A stretch of DNA of 41,525 nucleotides from contig CALADM010000011.1 of the NCBI GenBank assembly GCA_937890595.1, forward strand, positions 1 through 41,525, in the 5' to 3' direction. This DNA is from CAJMNU01 sp905214855 (GTDB lineage Bacteria; Bacillota; Clostridia; Lachnospirales; Lachnospiraceae). Within the stretch, counting starts at the first letter, position 1. Every line of letters starts with the position of its first letter. The position numbers and the translations under genes were made by a program. The notes beneath the pieces were generated by a model. The model worked only from the letters and a program-made list of their open reading frames with translations. It made no database searches and had not been told where the DNA came from. Positions 8,204-15,714 of this stretch are shown one piece after another.

Positions 8204-8520
8204 ATCTTCGCCTCCTCAAAGATCCTTGAAATCTTCTGCGAATAGCCATACCATTCACTTTTATATAAATTCAACTGTACTCTTCCCTTCTCCGTCATCT
8301 TATAATAACGTCTATTCCTTCCATCACAGGGAGAATCATACACTTCCAGACACTCTTCTTTCTGGAGTCTTCTTAAAACCGGATAAAGTGTTGATTCTGA
8401 CACTTCTAGCACCTGTCGGACATCCTGTGTAATCTTATAGCCATATGTTCCTTCCATGTCTCTGGAAACCACTGCCAGCACAACTCCATCCAGCAACGCA
8501 GAACCTGTGTTAAAAACCAT
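8200..8520 (-). CDS. PadR-family transcriptional regulator
   Basis: The 106-residue winged-helix protein shows the PadR core: LDGVVLAVVSRDMEGTYGYKITQDVRQVLEVSESTLYPVLRRLQKEECLEVY, then GRNRRYYKMTEKGRVQL. This short form (subfamily 1 size, about 105 residues) lacks the longer C-terminal dimerisation domain. PadR proteins repress their own operons and are released by ligands or envelope stress signals. It leads the operon padR-DUF1700-DUF4097-pspC, with a long leader from the promoter at 8723-8751. I infer that it binds the paired AT-rich repeats there. Confidence 0.92.
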   Translation of the reverse strand: MVFNTGSALLDGVVLAVVSRDMEGTYGYKITQDVRQVLEVSESTLYPVLRRLQKEECLEVYDSPCDGRNRRYYKMTEKGRVQLNLYKSEWYGYSQKISRIFEEAKI

Positions 8521-8685
8521 GCTTTCACTTCCTGTCTTGTTTCAAATTTGTATTTTCATCTCTCAAAAAATATCTCTTATCCTTTCACAATACTTTCTTC
8601 TTTAGAAACGAAATACATCATCCATTTTCTTCATTCCACCTTATGTCAGATTTGATCCACACCATAACGCAATACTACTTTGTTT

Positions 8686-8751
8686 ACTATATTATATGAT
8701 ATATAATATTATTTCTACTGATACTATATCATGTATAATATTGTTTGTCAA
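8686..8751 (-). promoter_or_regulatory. padR operon promoter with two operator-like repeats
   Basis: The minus strand has a consensus TTGACA (8751-8746), a 17-base spacer and TATAGT (8728-8723). Two near-copies of an AT-rich partly palindromic element lie here: ACTATATTATATGATATATAATATT (8686-8710, just downstream of the -10) and ACTATATCATGTATAATATT (8723-8742, covering the spacer and -10). Both end in TATAATATT. Their position over and after the promoter fits repressor binding. The PadR assignment is inference from adjacency. Confidence 0.72.
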
Positions 8752-8752
8752 C

Positions 8753-8800
8753 AAAAAAGAAACGCCGATCATGATTTTCATGTGTCTGCGTCTCTTTTTT
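8753..8800 (-). terminator. Terminator after the DeoR-family gene
   Basis: A stem AGAaACGC with GCGTcTCT (8758-8765 and 8788-8795, one mismatch) has A/T runs on both flanks and can work in both directions. It lies 49 bases after the repressor stop and just upstream of the padR -35 element. Confidence 0.7.
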
Positions 8801-8848
8801 AATCTCCTATTATTTACCATTTTAATACTTTTATTTAAAATTTCTTAC

Positions 8849-9613
8849 TCATTCCATCCCATCCTTTTCTGAAACTTCCAGAAGATTCATACATCCCACA
8901 TATCCTTCCAGTGGAATATGATCTGTGATCACAGTAGAATCCAAAAAAGCTCCAAATGTAACAGGAGCAATCTGACCAAATTTCTGATGATCTGCCAAAA
9001 CATACCTGTGTCGTGTCTGTTCCATGGCACACCGTTTCACCGCAGCTTCCTTCCAGTCCAATGTTGTAAAACCTGCTGACTGGCTGATCCCATTTGTGCC
9101 AAAAAAACCAATTGTAAAATGGAATCTTTGAAGCTGAAACACTGCTTCACTCCCAATCACTGCTTCGGTTGTAGCTTTCAACTCACCCCCTGCTAAAATC
9201 ACATGAAATCCTGCCTTGGCAAGGCGCTGTGCATGGGAAACAGCATTTGTCACATAGGTTGCGGATTTCTGCTCTATAAAATCAATCATACAGCCTGTCG
9301 TAGTCCCTGCATCCAGATATACAAAATCTCTTTCCCCGATCAGCCCAGCAGCATATCTTGCAATCCTGATCTTCTCTTCACGATTTCTATTCTCTCTCAA
9401 AGGAACTACATCTTCTGTGGTAATAACCTTCGAATCGGCTGCCACTGCACCACCAAATACCTTAACTAATTTTCCTTTTTTATGCAGCGCAGTCAGATCT
9501 CTTCTAATTGTGGATTCGGATGCCTGAAACCGCTTTGTAAGTTCCTGTACTGTGATACTTTCTTTTTCATGTAAAATCTTTAAAATCTCTTCCTGTCTTT
9601 TTTCTGTCAGCAT
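8849..9613 (-). CDS. DeoR-family repressor, probably of the fructose operon
   Basis: The 254-residue protein has the DeoR N-terminal helix-turn-helix (MLTEKRQEEILKILHEKESITVQELTKRFQASESTIRRDL) and the C-terminal sugar-phosphate-binding DeoRC domain (YLDAGTTTGCMIDFI, GTNGIS, VLADHQKFG). DeoR repressors of this type (FruR, LacR, GlpR) sense phosphorylated sugars; the neighbouring fruA and fruK make fructose-1-phosphate the likely effector. FruR is commonly the first gene of the operon. Here it is downstream of fruA, behind a strong terminator and with a plausible promoter of its own. The start follows GGAGG by 11 bases. The fructose role is inferred from context. Confidence 0.87.
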   Translation of the reverse strand: MLTEKRQEEILKILHEKESITVQELTKRFQASESTIRRDLTALHKKGKLVKVFGGAVAADSKVITTEDVVPLRENRNREEKIRIARYAAGLIGERDFVYLDAGTTTGCMIDFIEQKSATYVTNAVSHAQRLAKAGFHVILAGGELKATTEAVIGSEAVFQLQRFHFTIGFFGTNGISQSAGFTTLDWKEAAVKRCAMEQTRHRYVLADHQKFGQIAPVTFGAFLDSTVITDHIPLEGYVGCMNLLEVSEKDGME

Positions 9614-9640
9614 TTACCAGCCCGCCTCCCTTTCCCTCTT

Positions 9641-9669
9641 ATTATCCCCAATTTTTCACAGAAAAGCAA
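9641..9669 (-). promoter_or_regulatory. Possible promoter of the DeoR-family gene
   Basis: The minus strand has TTGCTT (9669-9664), a 17-base spacer and GATAAT (9646-9641), right after the fruA terminator. Neither box is perfect. Confidence 0.45.
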
Positions 9670-9670
9670 G

Positions 9671-9720
9671 TTAAAAAGGCAGCTGTTTTTCCGTTTTCTT
9701 GAAACATCCAAACAGCTGCC
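9671..9720 (-). terminator. Terminator of fruKA
   Basis: A perfect 11-bp stem (GGCAGCTGTTT with AAACAGCTGCC, 9678-9688 and 9710-9720) is followed on the minus strand by TTTTTAA. It separates fruA from the repressor gene. Confidence 0.9.
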
Positions 9721-9793
9721 GTGGGGATTTTTATAAGGAGGTAAAACTACACATATTTATTTTTTATAATATCTCATTCAGTAAATCATTCTA

Positions 9794-11710
9794 TTAATGT
9801 ATTTTTTTCTTTAAAATTCCTAATAATACCGTTCCTAAAATCGTTCCTGCGATCAGTGCAACCATATACATCAAAGCATGTTCTACAACTGGGAATACGA
9901 ATATACCACCATGTGGGGCCATAAGAGTACATCCAAATCCCATAGATAATGCACCTGCCAATGCAGATCCTGCAATACAGGATGGAAGAACACGGAGAGG
10001 ATCAGAAGCTGCAAATGGTATCGCTCCCTCTGTAATAAAAGCAAGTCCCATAATAAAGTTTGTTGGACCAGATTCCCTTTCTTCTTTGGTAAACTTATCT
10101 TTAAAGAGCATAGTTGCCAGTGCGATTGCACATGGAGGTACCATACCTCCGATCATAACGGCTGCCATAATATCATAATTTCCTGCTGCAATAGAAGCTG
10201 TTCCAAATACATATGCTGCTTTGTTAAAAGGACCGCCCATATCAATCGCCATCATACCTGCAACGATCATTCCAAGAAGTATCTTGCTGCTGCCTCCCAT
10301 ATTCGTTAAAGCTGTGTTTAAAGCTGTATTCAAAGCTCCGATTGGAGGTTCTACAACAAATGTCATAACCAGACCGATCAACAAAATGCCACAAAATGGA
10401 TACAACAATACTGGAGTAAGTTTTTCAATGGCTTCTGGCAAATGAGAAAATACTTTTCTCAATCCTAAAATGATATATCCCGCTAAAAATCCGGCAAGCA
10501 ATGCACCCAAAAATCCAGATTTTCCATTCGCTGCGATCATCCCGCCAACAAATCCAACTGCAAGACCTGGTCTGTCTGCGATTGCCATTGCAATATATCC
10601 TGCCAAGATCGGCAGCATAAACCCAAATGCAACACCACCAATATTCTTAAAGGTTGCTGCCACAGGTGTGATCGTACCGAAATTCGCACGCATTTCTGGT
10701 GCCAGACTTGACATATCCACACAAAGACCATCGATCAAAAATGCAATCGCAATCAGAATACCGCCACCCACTACAAATGGAAGCATATGAGACACTCCAT
10801 TCATCAACTGAGTATAGATTTTGTGTCCAAAAGATCCGCTTGCACTTGGAGCATTCTCCTGACTGTTTTCTTTTGCCTCATACACCGAAACATTACCGCT
10901 CAATGCACGCTCTACCAATCGGTCTGCCTTGCTGATTCCATCTGATACCGGACACTCGATCAATTTTTTTCCATGGAAACGTTCCATTGGGACTTTCGCA
11001 TCTGCTGCCACAATAATACAATCCGCTTCCCGTATCTCCTGATCCGTCAATACGTTTTTTGCACCGCCGGATCCTCTTGTCTCCACCTTGATAAAACAAT
11101 TCTGCGATTTTGCAGCCTTTTCCAGACCCTCTGCAGCCATATATGTGTGTGCAATACCAGTCGGACAGGATGTCACCGCAAGAATCTTAAATTGACCTTT
11201 TTCAGGCTGTTCTGCCTTTGCATCTTCTGCATTTTTCTCGTCAATATCTGGTCTTTCACTATCTGCATCATCAATCACTTTCAGGAATTCTTCAACACTT
11301 TTTGCTTTTCTCAGATTTGCTGCAAATGTTTCATCCATCATCATCATAGACAACTTACTCAGCACATCCAAATGTACATTATCTTCCGTATCAGGAGCTG
11401 CTATCAAAAAGATCAATGTTACTGGCTGTCCATCCAAAGACTCAAAATCCACTCCATCTGGCACTACCATAGCTGCAAGTCCAGGTTTTACTACTGCACT
11501 ACACTTTCCATGTGGGATCGCAAGTCCCATTCCAATTCCAGTAGTGCTTTCCTCTTCTCTCGCATATACTTGTCTTCTATATGCGTCCTCATCCAAAATC
11601 TTACCACTTCGAACCATCAGAGAAACCATCATATCCAGAGCTTCTTTTTTGTTTTGTGGTTTTCCGAAAAGCTCTACACTCCTCTTATCGATCAGATCCG
11701 TAATCCTCAT
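9794..11710 (-). CDS. fruA: PTS fructose transporter subunit EIIABC
   Basis: This enzyme imports fructose across the membrane with phosphorylation to fructose-1-phosphate, using phosphate from PEP via HPr. Domain order in the 638-residue chain is EIIA (about 1-150; phospho-histidine in AIPHGKC, His67), a polar linker, EIIB (about 173-270; phospho-cysteine in AVTSCPTGIAHTYMAAE, Cys182) and EIIC (about 295-638; many membrane helices, with AYVFGTASIAAG and FITEGAIPFAASDP). All three active domains look intact. An in-frame ATG lies at 11725, but GGAGG precedes the ATG at 11710 by 8 bases, so I chose 11710. It follows fruK by 26 bases. Confidence 0.96.
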   Translation of the reverse strand: MRITDLIDKRSVELFGKPQNKKEALDMMVSLMVRSGKILDEDAYRRQVYAREEESTTGIGMGLAIPHGKCSAVVKPGLAAMVVPDGVDFESLDGQPVTLIFLIAAPDTEDNVHLDVLSKLSMMMMDETFAANLRKAKSVEEFLKVIDDADSERPDIDEKNAEDAKAEQPEKGQFKILAVTSCPTGIAHTYMAAEGLEKAAKSQNCFIKVETRGSGGAKNVLTDQEIREADCIIVAADAKVPMERFHGKKLIECPVSDGISKADRLVERALSGNVSVYEAKENSQENAPSASGSFGHKIYTQLMNGVSHMLPFVVGGGILIAIAFLIDGLCVDMSSLAPEMRANFGTITPVAATFKNIGGVAFGFMLPILAGYIAMAIADRPGLAVGFVGGMIAANGKSGFLGALLAGFLAGYIILGLRKVFSHLPEAIEKLTPVLLYPFCGILLIGLVMTFVVEPPIGALNTALNTALTNMGGSSKILLGMIVAGMMAIDMGGPFNKAAYVFGTASIAAGNYDIMAAVMIGGMVPPCAIALATMLFKDKFTKEERESGPTNFIMGLAFITEGAIPFAASDPLRVLPSCIAGSALAGALSMGFGCTLMAPHGGIFVFPVVEHALMYMVALIAGTILGTVLLGILKKKIH

Positions 11711-11736
11711 CCTATTTCCCTCCATTCACACACATC

Positions 11737-12648
11737 CTAATTGTTATCTAAAGAAGCCCTCATCTGCATTACTTCTTCTCTTGTCGCCAAAAATTCTGAA
11801 AAAGCACTTGCACTTCCGGCAGAGAGTCCCATGTAAAAAGCCTCCTCATAGCTATGTTCTTTCATCCATCCTGCAAGAAAACCTGCTACCATGGAATCTC
11901 CAGCACCCACTCCATTGACTAAAACTCCTTTTGGAGCTGGTCTGCTGTATACCGAACCATCTTCTGCCACCAATACTGCACCTTCACCAGCCATGGAAAC
12001 CAAAACATTTCTAGCACCTGCCTCCTGAAGTTTTCTGGCATAGGGGACTACTTCCTCTCTTTTCTTTAAAGTGACTCCAAAAATCTCACCCAACTCATGG
12101 TTATTTGGTTTTATCAAAAATGGATGGTATTGAAGCACACGGAGCAAAAGATCATTGGTGGCATCTACGACAGTCATTACATTGTGTCCCTGCAAACGCT
12201 CCATCATATCACTATACATTGTGGAAGGCATGGAAGATGGTATACTGCCCGCCAGCACCAAAACATCTCCCTCTTTCAGCTTATCCATCTTAGCAAACAA
12301 CTCTTCCACTTTCTGTTTGGAGATATCTGGTCCCTGCCCGTTGATTTCTGTTCCATCAATAGATCTAAGTTTTACATTGATACGGGAATTTCCTTCTTCC
12401 AAAGGAATGAAATCCGTTACACAGCCAGTTTCCTCCATTCTTCTTTGAATCTCAGCGCCAACAAAACCAGCTAAAAAACCAAATGCAGTACTCTCCACTC
12501 CCAAGTTTCTCAGCACAATAGATACATTGATCCCCTTTCCTCCGGGCAGCATCTGTTCTCTGGACGTTCTATTTGTCATCCCAAGTTTGAAATCTTCCAC
12601 TGATACAATGTAATCCAAAGACGGATTACAAGTTACTGTATAAATCAT
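11737..12648 (-). CDS. fruK: 1-phosphofructokinase
   Basis: This PfkB-family kinase converts the fructose-1-phosphate made by FruA to fructose-1,6-bisphosphate. The 303-residue product starts MIYTVTCNPSLDYIV, typical of 1-PFK and tagatose-6-phosphate kinases. It has the sugar-binding GGKG loop near residue 36 and the ATP-site/catalytic GVGAGDSMVAGFLAG with base Asp251. A longer frame extends to 12771, through the promoter, but the ATG at 12648 has AGGAGG upstream and matches the family start. It is the first gene of fruK-fruA, under the operator-rich promoter at 12743-12857. Confidence 0.95.
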   Translation of the reverse strand: MIYTVTCNPSLDYIVSVEDFKLGMTNRTSREQMLPGGKGINVSIVLRNLGVESTAFGFLAGFVGAEIQRRMEETGCVTDFIPLEEGNSRINVKLRSIDGTEINGQGPDISKQKVEELFAKMDKLKEGDVLVLAGSIPSSMPSTMYSDMMERLQGHNVMTVVDATNDLLLRVLQYHPFLIKPNNHELGEIFGVTLKKREEVVPYARKLQEAGARNVLVSMAGEGAVLVAEDGSVYSRPAPKGVLVNGVGAGDSMVAGFLAGWMKEHSYEEAFYMGLSAGSASAFSEFLATREEVMQMRASLDNN

Positions 12649-12742
12649 ATTATAAAATTCCTCCTTTCTTCTTTCTGTAAAACACTTTTTATACTTTCGT
12701 TCTATATTTGATGTTTTTATGGTTTTTCTTCTTTGTAGTTTC

Positions 12743-12771
12743 AGTATATCACTATAATCAGTCATATTCAA
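12743..12771 (-). promoter_or_regulatory. Promoter of fruK-fruA
   Basis: The minus strand has TTGAAT (12771-12766), a 17-base spacer and TATACT (12748-12743). The -35 and spacer are overlapped by two of the ATGAYTGA octamers described in the next entry. Confidence 0.68.
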
Positions 12772-12857
12772 TCATATTTATTCACAAAAATTCCATATTT
12801 TTTTGTACTATTTTCATAATCAATCATTATATTTTATATTCAGTCATAATCAATCAT
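12758..12857 (-). promoter_or_regulatory. Array of five TCARTCAT operator-like octamers
   Basis: On the plus strand TCAGTCAT or TCAATCAT occurs at 12758, 12768, 12820, 12840 and 12850. The pairs at 12758/12768 and 12840/12850 are exactly 10 bases apart, and the site at 12820 is 20 bases from 12840. This spacing puts them close to one helical face. DeoR-family repressors use repeated direct motifs of this kind, and two copies cover the fruK promoter. I infer these are binding sites for the repressor encoded at 8849-9613, with upstream copies allowing cooperative or looped binding. Confidence 0.65.
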
Positions 12858-12915
12858 TTTTTATTCATATACTATCTTTCGTCCTCTTAAAAGTTATCTA
12901 TTTTCCAATCGCAAA

Positions 12916-12965
12916 ATTAAAAAAGCAGCATGTTATCTGTATTTCTACAAGCAACATGCTGCTTT
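12916..12965 (-). terminator. Terminator of the cmk-ispH-rpsA operon
   Basis: A perfect 13-bp stem (AAAGCAGCATGTT with AACATGCTGCTTT, 12922-12934 and 12953-12965) ends in a T tract on the minus strand, about 110 bases after the rpsA-like stop. Confidence 0.9.
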
Positions 12966-13072
12966 ATCATTTGATCCTCTTATGATCGTATATCCATTGA
13001 ATATACTCTCTCTATACATTATTCTATCTTTTCCAAACTATCTCATCGAAACATTTGGTTCAGAAAACAATC

Positions 13073-14158
13073 TTATTCTTCGTCTGCTTCCTCATCCTCT
13101 GCTGGAGCTTCCAGTGCTTTCATGCTCAGGCTGATCTTCTTGTCTTCGCCATTGAAATCAACTACTTTTGCAGTGATCTCCTGACCTACTTTCAGTACAT
13201 CAGATGGTTTATCTACATGCTCTCTGGAGATCTGGGATACATGAAGCAGTGCATCAACACCTGGCTCTAGCTCAACGAATGCGCCAAAGTCAGTCATTCT
13301 TGCAACTTTCCCCTCTACTACATTGCCTACAGCATACTTCTCAGATGCGTTCAGCCATGGATTTGCTTCTGGGAACTTCAGGCTCAGTGCGATCTTATCA
13401 CCATTGATCTCTTTAATCAGAACAGTAACTTTATCGCCAACCTTAAATACTTTCTTCGGGTTCTCTACTCTTCCCCAGCTCATCTCGGAAATGTGCAGAA
13501 GACCATCTGCTCCGCCAAGGTCGATAAATGCACCAAAATCAGTTACATTCTTTACAACACCCTCTACAGTCTGACCTGCTTCGATTCTCTCGAACAGTTC
13601 TTTCTGCATAGCTGCTTTCTTTGCTACCATCAGCTGCTTGCGATCACCGATCACTCTTCTTCTCTTAGGATTGAATTCGCTGATCACAAATTCGATCTCC
13701 TGACCTGCATACTTGGACAGATCTTTCTCATAAGTGTCAGACACAAGACTTGCAGGAATAAAGATTCTTGCCTCGTCCACAACAACACTGAGTCCGCCAT
13801 CCAGTACCTGTGCAACTTTTGCTGTAAGCACTTCCTGATTTTCATATGCTTCTTCCAGTCTCTTATTGCCTCTGTCTGCTGCAAGTCTCTTGTAGGAAAG
13901 TGCAACCTGACCCTCACCATCGTTTACTTTAACAACCTTAGCTTCCATCTCGTCTCCAACGGAAACCAGCTTTGTTAAATCCGCACCAGGCTCATTGGTA
14001 TATTCACTCCTGGTGATAATGCCATCAGACTTGTAACCTATATTCAGCACAATTTCGTCTTCTTTCACGTCGATTACCTTACCAGTGACTACCTCTCCTG
14101 TACGTATTGTTTTCAATGTTGTTTCTTCTAACATTTGTTCAAAACTTAACTCTGACAT
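13073..14158 (-). CDS. rpsA: 30S ribosomal protein S1 (four S1 repeats)
   Basis: S1-repeat proteins bind mRNA at the ribosome; in Firmicutes the shorter S1 homologues have a less certain ribosomal role than in E. coli. The 361 residues contain four S1 OB folds at about 18-90 (TGEVVTGKVIDVKEDEIVLNIG), 110-178 (divergent), 196-262 (GQTVEGVVKNVTDFGAFIDLG) and 280-348 (GNVVEGKVARMTDFGAFVEL), and an acidic tail EDEEADEE. In many clostridia this sequence is fused to IspH; here it is a separate gene overlapping ispH by 20 bases. An in-frame ATG at 14176 exists, but the AGGAGG inside ispH is 9 bases before the ATG at 14158 (MSELSFEQML), which I prefer. Confidence 0.92.
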   Translation of the reverse strand: MSELSFEQMLEETTLKTIRTGEVVTGKVIDVKEDEIVLNIGYKSDGIITRSEYTNEPGADLTKLVSVGDEMEAKVVKVNDGEGQVALSYKRLAADRGNKRLEEAYENQEVLTAKVAQVLDGGLSVVVDEARIFIPASLVSDTYEKDLSKYAGQEIEFVISEFNPKRRRVIGDRKQLMVAKKAAMQKELFERIEAGQTVEGVVKNVTDFGAFIDLGGADGLLHISEMSWGRVENPKKVFKVGDKVTVLIKEINGDKIALSLKFPEANPWLNASEKYAVGNVVEGKVARMTDFGAFVELEPGVDALLHVSQISREHVDKPSDVLKVGQEITAKVVDFNGEDKKISLSMKALEAPAEDEEADEE

Positions 14159-14990
14159 TAGTATGAACCTCCTCAATAATGTTTTTCGGGGTAGATGCCC
14201 CTGCTGTAATACCTACGCTGCGCACAGAATTTACACATTCAGGATCTAAATCGCCTAGTGTCTGGATATAGTAAGTATTCTTACACTCCTTTTGGCATAT
14301 TTCGAAAAGCTTCTGGGTATTAGAACTATGTTTGCCGCCAATCACGATCATGGCTTCCACTTCCGATGCAATCCGCTTCGCTTCCACTTGCCTTTCCTGT
14401 GTTGCATTGCAAATCGTATTTAAAACAAGTATATCATAACGCTTTTTCGGAAATTTTTCAACTAAATCTTGAAATTTATTGTAATTAAATGTCGTCTGCG
14501 CAACGATACACAGCTTTTCTTTGTCTTTTAACGGCAAATGTTCTATTTCTTCTGCCGTTTCGACCACAAGAGTCTTCTCATCTCCCCATCCACGGATCCC
14601 CTCCACTTCCGGATGTGTGCTATTTCCGATGATAATGACCCTTCGTCCCTCTCTCATTTGTTCTTCCACAATACGGTGTATTTTTTTAACAAACGGGCAG
14701 GTAGCATCCACAATCCTCACTCCGTTTGTTTCCAGCAGTTCATAAATTTCTTTTCCCACACCATGTGACCGGATGATCACTGTACCGCCTCTTAATTGTT
14801 CCAATTCTTCTTTGGTATGTATGACCTGAACTCCTTTTTTCTCCAGATCTTTCACAACCTCTTCATTGTGGATGATCGGTCCATATGTATAAATCGCTCC
14901 ATCTCCTTCTTCAATCTGTTCATATACTTTGTTGACTGCCCTCTCCACTCCAAAACAAAAGCCTGCAGTCTTGGCAACAATCACTTCCAT
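14139..14990 (-). CDS. ispH: 4-hydroxy-3-methylbut-2-enyl diphosphate reductase
   Basis: IspH is the last enzyme of the MEP pathway: it reductively dehydroxylates HMBPP to IPP and DMAPP using an Fe-S cluster. The 283-residue product keeps the three cluster cysteines, Cys12 (KTAGFCFGV), Cys98 (VDATCPFV) and Cys194 (NTICNATQ), and the substrate-site histidines in IIHNEEV, RSHGVG and GNSTHPEV. The C-terminus has the signature GITAGASTPKNIIEEV. The start overlaps the cmk stop by 10 bases and the end overlaps rpsA, so the three genes are probably translationally coupled. Confidence 0.97.
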   Translation of the reverse strand: MEVIVAKTAGFCFGVERAVNKVYEQIEEGDGAIYTYGPIIHNEEVVKDLEKKGVQVIHTKEELEQLRGGTVIIRSHGVGKEIYELLETNGVRIVDATCPFVKKIHRIVEEQMREGRRVIIIGNSTHPEVEGIRGWGDEKTLVVETAEEIEHLPLKDKEKLCIVAQTTFNYNKFQDLVEKFPKKRYDILVLNTICNATQERQVEAKRIASEVEAMIVIGGKHSSNTQKLFEICQKECKNTYYIQTLGDLDPECVNSVRSVGITAGASTPKNIIEEVHTNVRVKF

Positions 14991-15667
14991 TCTGGTACTT
15001 TCACTCCTTTTTCCTGTGCGATCTTCGCCATCGCTTCCACCACCTCATCTATCGTCATCTCAGAGGTATCTAAGCGTATTGCATCTTCTGCCTGACGAAG
15101 CGGTGAATGTTCTCTATGGGTATCCCGATAATCTCTCTCTTCAATCTCTTTTTCAATCTCTTCCAAAGTACAGGAAACCCCTTTTTCCACCAACTCTTTA
15201 TAACGACGTTCAGCTCGTACCTTAACACTCGCTGTCATATAAATTTTTACATCTGCATTAGGAAGCACACAAGTTCCAATATCTCTTCCATCCATAATGA
15301 CATTCTGGGAATCCGCAAGCTGTTTCTGCAATTCCACTAATTTTTTTCGTACAGAAAGATATACTGATGTTTTGGAAGTCATCTGGCTGACTTCCTCCGT
15401 TCTGATCAAAGAAGATACATTCTCATGATTCAGATATACCTGCTGCACACCATCCTCATAGGCAATCTCCACCAAAACCTCTCCTACCGCTTTTTCAATC
15501 GCACTCTCGTCCTTTGCATCGATCCCTTTTCTCAAAAAATACAATGCCATCGCCCGATACATTGCTCCTGTATCCACATAAACAAATCCCAGATATACAG
15601 CCAAACGTTTGGCAATTGTACTTTTACCAGCCCCTGCTGGTCCATCAATCGCAATATTTACAGACAT
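14981..15667 (-). CDS. cmk: (d)CMP kinase
   Basis: Cytidylate kinase phosphorylates CMP and dCMP with ATP in pyrimidine salvage. The 228-residue product starts MSVNIAIDGPAGAGKSTIAK, with the P-loop at residues 9-16, and keeps YVDTGAMYRA (substrate site), VIMDGRDIGTCVLPNADVKIYMTAS and the lid-region RRYKEL. A frame continues upstream to 15754, overlapping the flavoprotein gene, but GAGGAG lies just before the ATG at 15667 and the conserved N-terminus begins there. It is the first gene of the cmk-ispH-rpsA cluster and probably follows the flavoprotein gene in one transcript (47-base gap). Confidence 0.97.
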   Translation of the reverse strand: MSVNIAIDGPAGAGKSTIAKRLAVYLGFVYVDTGAMYRAMALYFLRKGIDAKDESAIEKAVGEVLVEIAYEDGVQQVYLNHENVSSLIRTEEVSQMTSKTSVYLSVRKKLVELQKQLADSQNVIMDGRDIGTCVLPNADVKIYMTASVKVRAERRYKELVEKGVSCTLEEIEKEIEERDYRDTHREHSPLRQAEDAIRLDTSEMTIDEVVEAMAKIAQEKGVKVPEWK

Positions 15668-15714
15668 CGTTTTCTCCTCACTTCTCACAAAACATAAATA
15701 TATCGTCTTTTCTA

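Noticed and set aside
8686..8751. CRISPR-like or tandem repeat array
   Set aside because: There are only two imperfect AT-rich copies, placed exactly on a promoter, with no spacers. No CRISPR array was seen anywhere in the window.
10973..11740. 255-codon plus-strand ORF
   Set aside because: It lies antisense inside fruA and is rich in Cys, His, Phe and Ser, as expected from a reverse frame. It has no ribosome site, and the opposite-strand gene has clear domains.
12649..12771. N-terminal extension of fruK
   Set aside because: The extension would start inside the promoter (-10 at 12743-12748), and the ribosome site and family start are at 12648.
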